The notes under the pieces: generated by a model
What the model was told of the DNA's origin: nothing
Databases searched by the model: none
The model's input: the letters and a program-made list of their open reading frames with translations, nothing else
In this document: piece after piece, positions 56,044-64,000 of the stretch
Layout: every line of letters begins with the position of its first letter
How positions within the stretch are numbered: the first letter of the stretch is position 1
Source: Candidatus Aenigmatarchaeota archaeon
Lineage (GTDB): Archaea; Aenigmatarchaeota; Aenigmatarchaeia; PWEA01; JACQIF01
Assembly: GCA_016432325.1 (NCBI GenBank)
Contig: CP066684.1
Span: forward strand, 517,018 to 581,017
DNA length: 64,000 nucleotides
Reading direction: 5' to 3'
Program-made: the position numbers and the translations under genes

Positions 56044-58118
56044 TTCCCCCTCTTCCTGTCGCCTGCAAAGCTCATCTTGATGACCCCGGGCGCGGCCTTG
56101 CCGCTCTTTCTCAATACGTAGAGGTCCATTCTGCTCGAACTCACGTTTGCGTGGTTGTCCTCACACTCGAAGCCGTAGAGCCTGAAGTTGTCCATCAGGT
56201 CGTTTCTGTCGGCATCGTCAAAATGCTGCGAAGGCACGACTACGATGGCCGAACCGTCGGACTTGAGAACGCGGTTGACCTCCTGCAGAACGATGGAACG
56301 CTCCTTTTTCGGCTCGGCTATGTGGAGGGCCAGAGAGAGGTTGACGAATCCAAAGCTACCATCGCGGTAGGGAAGCGACGAGAACGTTCCTTCGGCGTGT
56401 GTACTATATGTGAGGCCGAGCTTGCCGCGACCGACCTTGAGGTTGGCTCTGTTGATGTCCAATATATAGGTGGGATGCCCACCGTGATAAGCGAGCATGC
56501 CCGCGCCGCCCGCGAGGTCGAGCCAAGGCTCGCTTGGAGCCAGCTTCTCTGCCACAGGCACGTATATGCTGGCCGCCTTCTTCGCGCCGCTGTAGTTCGG
56601 GTACATCTCGGCTATCTGCTTGGCGACCTCCGGATTCTTTTTAATTCTTCGCAAGGCTCCATCGGTTCCTATGCTCGGCCACTTCATGTAGTAGTCGAGG
56701 ACTATCCTGTTGGTCGTCTTGATGGAGTTTTTAATCTTCGGGACCGTGCTCCGCCCGTCCATGTTCAAGAGGTCCTCTCTGGTTAGCTTGTAGCCTGACA
56801 TGAGGTAGTCGACCACGCGTTCCTTCGCCTTGAGCATGTCGTACTGGGCCTGATCGAGAGATTTCCTTGCATCGCCCGGATACTGGGCAAGGATGTTGTA
56901 GACGGTCACGCGCTCCTTCCTCATCTCCCCCGGGCGGACGGTTCTCTTTATGCGCTGGTTGTATTCGGCCGGTGTCCACGGAAGAGATAAATTCACGACC
57001 GCTGTGGCGGCCGTCAGGTCCACGCCCTCGTTCATGACTCCCGTGGAGATAAGAACCTTTGCGCGCGGATCCGTCTGGAACTTCCGTCTAATACTTTCCC
57101 GCTCGCCGTTGGCCACGTCCACATCGCCACTGATTGATACGGCACCATAGTTGGCGTAGCGTCTCTCGAGCTTGCCGACGATGCCTTCCTTGAGATGCGT
57201 GAAGACCAAGACCTTTCCACGCTTCGTTTCGCTCTCCACTATCTCGTCGAGCTTTTCGTACTTCGGCGAGACTGCCAGACCGTTTGTGATAAGGCTCTGG
57301 TCGGCAAGGGATGTATCGAGCAAAATCTTTTCCAGTTGTTTTATCTTCTTGCCGGGATGTAGCCGCTTCTCCAAGACGTCGTTGTAGGCCTCGAGCCAGC
57401 GACCGTCCATTTCAAGCATGACGTTCCGCTCCTTCCACTGGGGGAGTGCGTGACCTATGTAGTCTTGGGCGTTGCCGCGAATCATTTTCCTCTGTATCAG
57501 GTGCTTGAAAACCTGAGGATCGTTCCAATAGATTGCCTCAAACTTCTGCCTCGCCTCCCTGTTTATGTCAGGGCTGTCTGAGAGCGGATATTCTTGAGGC
57601 TCCAACAGATGCATCAGCATATAGACATCGCTGATGGTATTGGGAACCGGTGTTCCGGAAAGTAGCGTAACGTACTCAGGATCTTCCGCGAGGCTGCGGA
57701 TACTCTGGCTCCTGATGGCGCTGGGATTCTTGGTGTTGTGAACCTCGTCGAGAATGATATGGTCGAACCCATTCCTTTTCATCTTTCTGATAAACCCGTC
57801 CTTCCCGTGGGAGAGGAAGTCATAGTGAACTATCGTCCATTCGCTCGTGCCGTCCCATTTCTGGTAGCTGTCAACCGTCAGGTCAAAGACTTCCTGACCT
57901 CTAGGATATGCCCATGTCTCGATTTCATCCTTCCATTTAGACTTGACCGAGTTTGGGCAGACCACCAGGGCCTTTGTGTCGGTGTCATCACGTCTTATGA
58001 CATTGTCGACGAAGACTGCCTGAGCTGATTTGTACATGCCCATGTCATGGGCTATAAGGAACCTCTTCTTCTCATACGCGCTCTTGACGCTGACATATTG
58101 AAATGGCTGCAGTTTCAT
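56040..58118 (-). CDS. SNF2-like helicase fused to a SAM methyltransferase
   Basis: 692 aa. The N-terminal SNF2-type two-lobe ATPase (~1-450) has motif I HDMGMYKSAQA, Ia VVCPNSVKSKWK, II LDEVH, III LSGTPVPN, V STGVMNEGVDL and VI QRIKRTVRPG. Motif I lacks the Gly before the Lys (Y-K-S for G-K-T). The C-terminal domain (~545-690) is class I SAM-dependent: LDLAGGAGM, LDIN, GTFSSLPYRDGSFGFVNLSLALHI, with no DPPY/NPPF motif of DNA N6-adenine methylases. First gene of the operon; the TATA TTTAAA (58149-58154) overlaps an inverted repeat. Confidence 0.85.
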   Translation of the reverse strand: MKLQPFQYVSVKSAYEKKRFLIAHDMGMYKSAQAVFVDNVIRRDDTDTKALVVCPNSVKSKWKDEIETWAYPRGQEVFDLTVDSYQKWDGTSEWTIVHYDFLSHGKDGFIRKMKRNGFDHIILDEVHNTKNPSAIRSQSIRSLAEDPEYVTLLSGTPVPNTISDVYMLMHLLEPQEYPLSDSPDINREARQKFEAIYWNDPQVFKHLIQRKMIRGNAQDYIGHALPQWKERNVMLEMDGRWLEAYNDVLEKRLHPGKKIKQLEKILLDTSLADQSLITNGLAVSPKYEKLDEIVESETKRGKVLVFTHLKEGIVGKLERRYANYGAVSISGDVDVANGERESIRRKFQTDPRAKVLISTGVMNEGVDLTAATAVVNLSLPWTPAEYNQRIKRTVRPGEMRKERVTVYNILAQYPGDARKSLDQAQYDMLKAKERVVDYLMSGYKLTREDLLNMDGRSTVPKIKNSIKTTNRIVLDYYMKWPSIGTDGALRRIKKNPEVAKQIAEMYPNYSGAKKAASIYVPVAEKLAPSEPWLDLAGGAGMLAYHGGHPTYILDINRANLKVGRGKLGLTYSTHAEGTFSSLPYRDGSFGFVNLSLALHIAEPKKERSIVLQEVNRVLKSDGSAIVVVPSQHFDDADRNDLMDNFRLYGFECEDNHANVSSSRMDLYVLRKSGKAAPGVIKMSFAGDRKRGK

Positions 58119-58152
58119 GTCTACCCCAAACGGTATGGATAGGAAGTTTTAA

Positions 58153-58168
58153 ATAGGTCACCACCTAT
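58153..58168 (-). promoter_or_regulatory. Inverted repeat at the island promoter
   Basis: ATAGGT-CACC-ACCTAT is a perfect 6-4-6 palindrome abutting the minus-strand TATA (TTTAAA, 58149-58154), 35 nt before the start codon at 58118. Binding there would block TBP/TFB access, so the operon is probably repressed in the resting state. Confidence 0.5.
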
Positions 58169-58299
58169 GGACGACGACGTCTAATTGACATCAATGGATC
58201 CACCACAAGCTGTGCCTATAGAAGCAACTGTCTGTTCGGCCGATGGTCGACCCATAGACTCTCTCACTCCGATATTAATATGGTTAGAGAATATCATTC

Positions 58300-59316
58300 A
58301 TGCCGTCCCTACGCGACTGCCTTCTGGCAGGCCAGAAACAGAAGGCTCTTGAAAAGCTCAAGGACGCGGACCGCAGAGAGGCGCTCAACGCGCTCTTTTT
58401 CGCGGCCGCCCACTCGAAGGACGCGTACTCTCTCGTACTGGTCGATTCGGTGCGCGAGGCTCTGGACTACTTCCCCGAGGACGACAAAACGCTCCTCAGA
58501 GCGTGCGCCCTGCGGATGATGGAAACGAAGAAAAGGGACTGGAAAGAGCCTCGGCCCGTGAAATACTCGGGAGACCCTCTCAAACACTATCTGGACGCGT
58601 TGAGAAGCAACAAGCCGGAGGATGCTCGTTTTTTGTCGCGTGAGGTGCTGAAGAAGGTCGGACTGAAAACGCTCGCGGACTCATGGCTGCACGGGACAGT
58701 GGAAAATCCGGGACCAGCCGGCACGCACTTCGTCGTGGCGAGCGCTTGCAGGCGCACTCTGGCGTTCGCCGATTCTGAGACTACAGAACCTCTCCTGTTC
58801 TGGGCGTCCGAATATTTCGCGGGAAAGATTCCTCAGAAGACGGAGGAGGCCATAGAAGTGGAGGACTTCGAAGAGCTGACGTCTGATGTGGAGAGGCTCA
58901 AGAGGATATCGATGCGGCCCGGAGAAGCGTGTTCAAACATCGTTTTCATGCACAGGATAAAGCAGAACCTGAACGCCGTGGGACGCCACCACATCGCGCA
59001 CCTCGTCGGCGTCGTGGAGGAAGCCGCGAAGAAGAGCGAAGAGGTTTCCCTGGTCGTGGGAAAGAAGGACGGAACTTTAAAAGGACTGAAAGAGGCGCTT
59101 GAGAAAGAGGACATGGGTCTGGTCGCGGCTTCCATGGGCGCGCTCGTCGACGAGAACTTCGACGACCTGTGCGTAGAACTGCTGCGATACGCGTCCGCTA
59201 AAAATGACCCGAAGGCTCTGATAGCCATGCACGCCGCGTGCGAAATCGCGAGAACGATGGCTCTGGACACGGCGCTGCCGCTCGCTCAGGCGACCGCGTA
59301 TGTGTCTACAGTGTGA
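58300..59316 (+). CDS. Hypothetical helical protein, 338 aa
   Basis: Not recognised. Almost entirely helical (LRDCLLAGQKQKALEKLKDADRREALNALFFAAAHSKD at the start), suggesting a HEAT/TPR-like or helical-repeat scaffold. TATA box ATTAATATG is ~26 nt before ATG 58300. It diverges from the island operon and overlaps the DUF192 gene by 11 nt (convergent). GC is typical of the core genome. Confidence 0.6.
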   Translation: MPSLRDCLLAGQKQKALEKLKDADRREALNALFFAAAHSKDAYSLVLVDSVREALDYFPEDDKTLLRACALRMMETKKRDWKEPRPVKYSGDPLKHYLDALRSNKPEDARFLSREVLKKVGLKTLADSWLHGTVENPGPAGTHFVVASACRRTLAFADSETTEPLLFWASEYFAGKIPQKTEEAIEVEDFEELTSDVERLKRISMRPGEACSNIVFMHRIKQNLNAVGRHHIAHLVGVVEEAAKKSEEVSLVVGKKDGTLKGLKEALEKEDMGLVAASMGALVDENFDDLCVELLRYASAKNDPKALIAMHAACEIARTMALDTALPLAQATAYVSTV

Positions 59317-59752
59317 CTTGCAGGGCGTCGCCGACATCAACGCCGTGCTTCTCCGCAAAGCCGCCCTGAACTTCTATCGCATAACGGAACGCGACAGGTG
59401 AGGCGTACGTCGGACACTCTTCTTCAAAACACGGAGGCAGGTTCCTGAAGAGCGCGACCACTTTCAAGTCGTCCGAGAGAAGCACTATATCCAGTTCTTG
59501 CGGCACGTCCTTCATCCAGAACGCTCCGCGCGCCGGCGCGCCGAAAACGAAGAGCATGCCTTCGTTCTCTTTTATCGTCGTATTCATGAGCCCGCGCTCG
59601 CGTTCTTCTGGCGAGTCCGCTATCGAGAGGCTGGTCCGATAGCCATCGTCTGTGGTCAGAAGCGCGCCTCCCGAAGGGCCCGCGAACTGCAAAGCGAAGA
59701 CGAAGAGAGCGCCGAGGATGGCTATTGGCATGAACACGGCAAAAGGTCTCAT
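59306..59752 (-). CDS. DUF192 family protein, exported
   Basis: 148 aa with an N-terminal signal/anchor (FAVFMPIAILGALFVFALQFA) and the DUF192 hallmarks: ADSPEERERGLMNTT, GMLFVFGAPARGAFWMKDVPQELDIVLL and RYAIEVQGGFAEKHGV. The family is extracytoplasmic and of unknown function. The ATG at 59752 is ~37 nt downstream of the shared TATA at 59785-59794; the longer frame is not supported. Confidence 0.85.
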   Translation of the reverse strand: MRPFAVFMPIAILGALFVFALQFAGPSGGALLTTDDGYRTSLSIADSPEERERGLMNTTIKENEGMLFVFGAPARGAFWMKDVPQELDIVLLSDDLKVVALFRNLPPCFEEECPTYASPVAFRYAIEVQGGFAEKHGVDVGDALQVTL

Positions 59753-59784
59753 AACAGCGCCCCGCACGCAGACATTGTTCTTGA

Positions 59785-59794
59785 TATTTATATG
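59785..59794. promoter_or_regulatory. Shared bidirectional TATA box
   Basis: The near-symmetrical ATATTTATAT lies ~27 nt upstream of ATG 59817 (plus) and upstream of the minus-strand DUF192 gene. One TBP site may serve both divergent genes. Confidence 0.5.
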
Positions 59795-59816
59795 GTCTTC
59801 GCCTATACGAAACCGT

Positions 59817-60386
59817 ATGAACAAAGGCGTTTTGGCCCTGATTCTCGTGGGAGCTATCGTAATAGGATATTCCTTGTATGTCACGTACCAATCGGGAGCC
59901 GCTGACAGGGGAGTCGTGACGTGCACGACCGACGGAACGTGCGTATGGACGCAGCACATACACGCGTACGTTCCTGTGGAGATATGCGGCGAGCGCGTGG
60001 ACCTCGGAATAGATGAAGGAGAACTCGGCGACGTGCATACGCACAAGGAGGAGAACGTCATCCACCTTCATACGGCGCTTCCCTACGATCCTCAAACGCA
60101 CAACGTGACAAACGCTACGCAACTCAGGCTTGGAACGTTCTTCGACTCGATTGGAACGCGATTCGACCGGACGGGCGTGCTGGACAAGACAAACGGAGAC
60201 GCGTGTCCTGACGGAACGGGAACGCTCAAGATGTTCGTCAACGGGCGCGCGAACGAAGAGTACGGGCAATACGTCTGGAGCAACCGTGACGTCATCTTCA
60301 TAGCCTTCGATAACAGGACAGCAGACGAGATAGAAACCGAGTTGGCCGAGAACCCGATAGCGTTCCCGACTGTAGGAGCGGAGTAA
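59817..60386 (+). CDS. Membrane-anchored His-rich protein, 189 aa
   Basis: One N-terminal anchor (NKGVLALILVGAIVIGYSLYVTY), then an outside domain with CTTDGTCVWTQHIHAYVPVEICGERVDLGIDEG, DVHTHKEENVIHLHT and KTNGDACPDGTG. His/Cys clusters suggest metal binding. The gene is 1 nt upstream of the CcdA gene, so it may work with a disulfide or electron-transfer system. It is uncharacterised. Confidence 0.6.
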   Translation: MNKGVLALILVGAIVIGYSLYVTYQSGAADRGVVTCTTDGTCVWTQHIHAYVPVEICGERVDLGIDEGELGDVHTHKEENVIHLHTALPYDPQTHNVTNATQLRLGTFFDSIGTRFDRTGVLDKTNGDACPDGTGTLKMFVNGRANEEYGQYVWSNRDVIFIAFDNRTADEIETELAENPIAFPTVGAE

Positions 60387-60387
60387 G

Positions 60388-61245
60388 ATGGACATGCGGA
60401 GGATTGTGTTCGCGCTTTCGTCTCTCGCGGCTGTCGCCGCCCCGGTCTACGCGCAGGGCGTTGTCATAGAGGCTCCTAACCTATCGCTTCCCATCCTGAT
60501 CGGCCTCGCGCTGATAGACTCGATAAATCCGTGCGTCATCGGCGTGCTGATTCTGCTCATGACAGTCCTGCTCAAGGTGGGAAACAGGAAAGCCATACTG
60601 TCGAACGGCGCGGCTTACACGGCCGGCGTCTACTTCACCTATCTGATAGGAGGCATGACTCTTCTTACCGTGTTCAATCTCGCGCGAACGCTGACCGCTG
60701 TCAGCCAGGCGCTGTACGTCGCCATAGGGGCGCTCGTGCTGTTCGCCGGGCTCCTCGAAACGAAAGATTTCTTCTGGTACGGCCGCTGGTACAGTTTGTC
60801 GATACCCGCCGGCCTCGTACACATGGTAGAGGAACGGGCGTCAGGAGCTCACGCGAGTCTCGCGGCAGCGATGTCGTTCGGTTTCGTCGTCACGCTCATT
60901 GAACTGCCGTGCACAGGCGCTCCGTATCTGGCCGTTCTGACGTTAATGTCCCAGGGAGGTCTGAACTACGTGACGGCTCTGCCCATGTTGCTGCTATACA
61001 ACCTAGTGTTCGTGTTGCCTTTGTTGGTGATAATATACCTGGCGTACAAAGGAATGGAGATGAAGAGGCTCGAGTCTCTGCGCAAGGAGCACAGGGGACT
61101 GATGCGCCTCGCGATAGGACTGGCCCTTCTGGCGGTCGGCGTGTGGATTGTGACTGCTGTTGCGGACGTATTCGTTCCGCTCGTATTGTTCCTGTCAGGC
61201 GCAATAGCGCTGATGGCGGTTTTGAAATATGTCTTCAAAGTCTAG
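60388..61245 (+). CDS. CcdA-type cytochrome c biogenesis/disulfide transport protein
   Basis: Seven-span protein with DSINPCVIGVLILLM (first Cys, span 2) and TLIELPCTGAPYLAVLT (second Cys), the CcdA pair that carries electrons from cytosolic thioredoxin to outside proteins. 285 aa. It overlaps the ATP-cone gene by 17 nt and follows the His-rich protein by 1 nt. Confidence 0.85.
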   Translation: MDMRRIVFALSSLAAVAAPVYAQGVVIEAPNLSLPILIGLALIDSINPCVIGVLILLMTVLLKVGNRKAILSNGAAYTAGVYFTYLIGGMTLLTVFNLARTLTAVSQALYVAIGALVLFAGLLETKDFFWYGRWYSLSIPAGLVHMVEERASGAHASLAAAMSFGFVVTLIELPCTGAPYLAVLTLMSQGGLNYVTALPMLLLYNLVFVLPLLVIIYLAYKGMEMKRLESLRKEHRGLMRLAIGLALLAVGVWIVTAVADVFVPLVLFLSGAIALMAVLKYVFKV

Positions 61246-61528
61246 ACGCGCAATAAGGCCGAAGAAGGTGATAAAGAAAGGCGGCCGCGCGGAAGCGTTC
61301 GACCCGCGCAAGATATTCCGCGCGGTTCTCGGGGCTTTCACGGACGCGGGCGTCGAGGACGAGAGCCTCTGCGAGAGACTGGCGAAGGAAATAACAACAG
61401 AGGTCTGCAAGAAGTACGGCGGCAAGGACGTCGACTCGAGAGAGATAAAGAAGGTCGTCGAGCGCGTGCTCGTCAAACACGGCTACAAGCGGGCCGCGAA
61501 CCTCTATCTGTTGCACAGGTACATGTGA
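61229..61528 (+). CDS. Stand-alone ATP-cone domain protein
   Basis: 99 aa with an ATP-cone signature: KKVIKKGGRAEAFDPRKIFRAVLGAF ... VCKKYGGKDVDSREIKKVVERVLVKHGYKRAA. The domain usually sits at the N-terminus of NrdR or ribonucleotide reductases as an ATP/dATP sensor; here it is alone with a basic N-terminal tail. It overlaps the CcdA stop by 17 nt. Confidence 0.75.
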   Translation: MSSKSRRAIRPKKVIKKGGRAEAFDPRKIFRAVLGAFTDAGVEDESLCERLAKEITTEVCKKYGGKDVDSREIKKVVERVLVKHGYKRAANLYLLHRYM

Positions 61529-62491
61529 TTATTCGATTGAGAATATTCTCTTCGGGTTGTGGTATGTCATGGCGTCCGTCTGGTTCTCTGTCAGACCAAG
61601 CCCGGGCAGGAAGTTCTCCACAAGATCGCGATAAAGATACAGCGACGGGAATCCCGACGGGTGGCCGTCGAAGAGCTTCTCGCCGATCGTATGGGGCGCG
61701 TGGTCTGTACCGATGTAATCGGCTTTCCCGTCCTTTACTCTCTGCCTCAAATCAGCTACCGTATCTAAATCGCGCAGGGGAGGGTTCATCTTGTATATCA
61801 GGCCGTCCGGTCTCTGCAGCATCTCGTCTGTCCACATCAGATGATGCGGCGTGACTTCGACAGCGACGCGCAATTCTCCGCGAGCCGCATCTATCAGTTC
61901 CACGGACTCTGCGCACGATATGTGCGCGAAGCATACGGTTCCTTTGAAGTTCGCGTCTTTCGCCAGAAGCAACTGGTCTTTCACGGATTCAATTTCGGCT
62001 TCCTTGGGCCTGGCGCGGGCGTGCGTTATGGGTCGCGCCGGGTTCCAAAGCTCCGGCTTCAAAAGGCTCTCTTTCTCGCAGTGCACGACCACCGGTCCCT
62101 CGTACCGCAGATTCGAGAGCGTTTGCCACACCCGTTCCTGCGCCACTTCAGAAACTATTCCGAGGTTTCCGGTCGAATGGCCGGCATAGAGCTTGAAGCC
62201 CGCCACTTCGTCGCGTTTGTGGTAGTACTCTACGGCGCCTTGTATTTGGAGATAGTCGTCGATTAATCCCATAAAAAGATAGTAGTCGCGTTTTCTTGTG
62301 CTGGGCACCATCGCCAACCGCTGGTCCACGTTCAGGTCGAGGAGGATTGGAGGGTCTGCGTTCGGCATGTCTATTATCTTCCGCACGCCCTGCTTTTCGG
62401 CGACGGCGAACGTGTTTTCTATCGTTCCTTTGTGCGCCTGCTTGCCATGCCTGCAATGCGTGTGGGCGTCTATGCGATACGGTACGGTCAT
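61529..62491 (-). CDS. pyrC: Dihydroorotase
   Basis: Pyrimidine synthesis: interconverts N-carbamoyl-aspartate and dihydroorotate. 320 aa with metal ligands HTH at 10-12 (IDAHTHCRHG), VAGFKLYAGHSTGN supplying the carboxylated-Lys position, VVHCEKE, FAHISCAESVEL, and GTDHAPHT with the catalytic Asp. It diverges from pyrD; both form a pyrimidine pair. It converges on the ATP-cone gene. Confidence 0.88.
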   Translation of the reverse strand: MTVPYRIDAHTHCRHGKQAHKGTIENTFAVAEKQGVRKIIDMPNADPPILLDLNVDQRLAMVPSTRKRDYYLFMGLIDDYLQIQGAVEYYHKRDEVAGFKLYAGHSTGNLGIVSEVAQERVWQTLSNLRYEGPVVVHCEKESLLKPELWNPARPITHARARPKEAEIESVKDQLLLAKDANFKGTVCFAHISCAESVELIDAARGELRVAVEVTPHHLMWTDEMLQRPDGLIYKMNPPLRDLDTVADLRQRVKDGKADYIGTDHAPHTIGEKLFDGHPSGFPSLYLYRDLVENFLPGLGLTENQTDAMTYHNPKRIFSIE

Positions 62492-62542
62492 CCGTTCGTG
62501 AACGCAGGGAAAGTATTTAAGCCTGCTGCGCGAACGTCACGC

Positions 62543-63667
62543 ATGAAGGCTCGCACGCTGGCGAAGATAGAGGGCATCGTAAGGCCTGTGATTTCAGACG
62601 TGATGTCGCCCGAAAACCTCATTCGGTTCTATTCCAAGGGCAGGCGGGATTTTCTCGAATTTCTGGGCGACGACAGGCCTGAGAGTTCGTATGTCCCGCC
62701 GGAGAGTCTGAAGCGCACCATGTGGGGACTGACGTTCCAAGGCCCGCTCATGAACGCCGCCGGGATGTTCAAGAACGGCGAGAGGAAGTACTACGAGGCC
62801 TCTGCGCGACAGGGCGCCGGAGCGTGGCTGGCCGGAACCGCGACCGCGTTGCCGCGGGAGGGGAACGAAGTCATGAGCATCGCCTTCCCATTCGTACCCT
62901 ACGCCAGATCGCGCGCCGCTTCCAATTATCTGGGCCTGCCCAACGACGGCGATGCGACCATATCGCGCAGGCTCTCCACCATAGGAAAACTGGCGGGTTG
63001 CCCGGCGGGCGTGAGCGTGATGGGCGCGCCAGAACTGGAGGGCGATGGAAAGCTCTGGGCCCTTGTAAGCGGCATGAGATATTACGAAGCGGCCGGCGTC
63101 GATTTCATCGAGATGAACGAGAGCTGTCCCAATACAGGACGCAGACCGCAGGAGGACGGACTGGCCGAGCGTCTTTCTTACGTCAGGGACAACTTCCTCG
63201 CCTCGCGCAAGAGAAGGCTTCCAGCGATCGCCAAGTTCTCCAACGACACGAAGGTGGAGCAGGTTCCCGGACTGATGGATCTTCTTTTCGACACGGGGTT
63301 CGACGGCGCGAACTTCGGAAACACGTCCACGGACTACAAGAATCTCGAATATTCGATAAACAAAAGAGAGCGCGAGCTTTTCAATTACTTCACCAAAAAG
63401 TTCGGAGGCGGCGTGAGCGGAGCGCCTCTGAAAATAAGGTCGTTCGGTCTCGCGGCCGCGGCAGTGAAACACGTCAAGGAGAACGGCCCCGAACGCGAGT
63501 TCCATGTCTGGCGCACCGGGGGGATAAACGGTCTCTCGGATCTCGCGGCGTCTGACATGATAGGAGTGTCGATGAACCAGTGGTACACCGGTTATTTTGA
63601 ACGCTTCGCCAAGCACGGCCATCGGGTGTATGCGGAGCTCTACGAGAGGATGTCGGCGAAAGAATAG
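62543..63667 (+). CDS. pyrD: Dihydroorotate dehydrogenase-like protein
   Basis: FMN oxidoreductase, 374 aa. GPLMNAAGMFKNGE and FIEMNESCPNTGRRPQ give the FMN/active-site segments and IAKFSNDTKVEQV is the lysine strand; HVWRTGGINGLSDLAA forms the phosphate site. A TATA box TATTTAAG is ~27 nt before ATG 62543; the long upstream frame crosses it. Divergent pairing with pyrC supports the assignment. The class (quinone, NAD or fumarate) is not clear. Confidence 0.85.
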   Translation: MKARTLAKIEGIVRPVISDVMSPENLIRFYSKGRRDFLEFLGDDRPESSYVPPESLKRTMWGLTFQGPLMNAAGMFKNGERKYYEASARQGAGAWLAGTATALPREGNEVMSIAFPFVPYARSRAASNYLGLPNDGDATISRRLSTIGKLAGCPAGVSVMGAPELEGDGKLWALVSGMRYYEAAGVDFIEMNESCPNTGRRPQEDGLAERLSYVRDNFLASRKRRLPAIAKFSNDTKVEQVPGLMDLLFDTGFDGANFGNTSTDYKNLEYSINKRERELFNYFTKKFGGGVSGAPLKIRSFGLAAAAVKHVKENGPEREFHVWRTGGINGLSDLAASDMIGVSMNQWYTGYFERFAKHGHRVYAELYERMSAKE

Positions 63668-63697
63668 CCATTTAAAGTTTGCGTGCGTTATGTGCTC

Positions 63698-64000
63698 ATG
63701 GAATACAATGGCATACTTCTGTCGGGCCTTCCGTCTTCTGGCAAGAGCACTCTTGTTAAGCTACTCAACGAGCGCACGGGCTGGAACGTCCACTCGATAG
63801 GCGACCTCTGGAGAGAGAAGCACGCGAAAGAGGCGCCAGACGTCGCGTTCAGCGAATGGTGGCCGCGACAGCCTCTCGAAGCCCAGTTCGAGGTCAATCG
63901 GCACCTGCGAGAGTTGGCCGAACGGCAGAGCGTCATCGCAGACACGAGATTCGCGCCTCCTCTCGACGGATTGCCGCTGCTCAAAGTCTTCCTGACGGCG
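63698..64000 (+). CDS. P-loop kinase (3' partial)
   Basis: Walker A GLPSSGKST at ~9-17 with a nucleotide kinase-like continuation (VNRHLRELAERQSVIADTRF). Similar to cytidylate/shikimate-type kinases (AAA_18). The frame runs off the window end. TATA box ATTTAAAG is ~25 nt upstream of ATG 63698. Confidence 0.7.
   Translation, partial: MEYNGILLSGLPSSGKSTLVKLLNERTGWNVHSIGDLWREKHAKEAPDVAFSEWWPRQPLEAQFEVNRHLRELAERQSVIADTRFAPPLDGLPLLKVFLTA

Overview
This window is archaeal chromosome. It carries archaeal-type LeuRS, AlaRS, ValRS, RfcS/RfcL, aEF-2, aRF1, FtsZ, Spt5, SecE, Nog1, uL1-uL10-P1 and eL40. Genes are dense and often overlap by 4 nt. Most transcription units have a TATA box (TTTAAATA or TTTATATA) about 27 nt upstream of the start codon, so most lead genes look leaderless, and I used this spacing to choose many starts. 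All three tRNA genes contain introns, two of them outside the anticodon loop. Together with the small gene set, high GC and many archaellin/pilin-like proteins, this suggests a DPANN-type archaeon. A Micrarchaeota/Diapherotrites-like affiliation is inference only.

Layout. 1-1333: two SagB-type nitroreductase-like genes (the first cut by the window edge). 1490-9944: leuS, FKBP-type PPIase, ftsZ, a structured non-coding stretch, secE-spt5 and several hypotheticals. 10038-12578: purE (tandem) and purK behind a tRNA-Gln(CTG) interrupted by three introns. 12640-22919: small membrane proteins, ChaB, a nucleotidyltransferase, a CARF-like regulator, clamp loader genes rfcS/rfcL (rfcL apparently starting at AUU), AK6-type kinase, htpX, TIKI/TraB-like protein, eL40. 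22955-28598: tRNA-Thr, M23-like lipoprotein, a Cys/Met-rich membrane cluster (CcdA-like, YHS) and tRNA-Pro with two introns. 28650-33238: Fic protein, a pilin-LamG adhesin and a cluster of archaellin/pilin-like genes. 33290-41004: alaS, P1, uL10 and uL1 with a leader peptide, nog1. 41093-51874: NYN RNase, PLD protein, second pilin-LamG adhesin, prf1, valS, fusA, VOC protein. 52117-58118: a lower-GC four-gene operon. 58300-64000: helical protein, DUF192, a second CcdA-type cluster, ATP-cone, pyrC, pyrD and a truncated kinase.

The strongest candidates for something undescribed are two. (1) The 52-58 kb operon encodes one SNF2-like helicase fused to a SAM methyltransferase, then three paralogous proteins made of 4, 6 and 5 copies of a ~54-residue helical repeat plus a shared C-terminal domain. 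Its promoter overlaps a perfect inverted repeat. It looks like an acquired genome-defence or mobile-element-control system. (2) tRNA-Gln and tRNA-Pro each have a T-loop intron at the same site (59/60), and tRNA-Gln also has a ~121-nt D-loop intron. That D-loop intron folds as a three-way junction with two hairpins, the same architecture as a conserved twin-hairpin element found at the 3' ends of two other genes.

Other regulation visible in the sequence: a 17-codon leader ORF and an L1-site-like hairpin ahead of uL1, operator palindromes at the fic and 20.9 kb promoters, and shared bidirectional TATA boxes at 5.9 and 59.8 kb.
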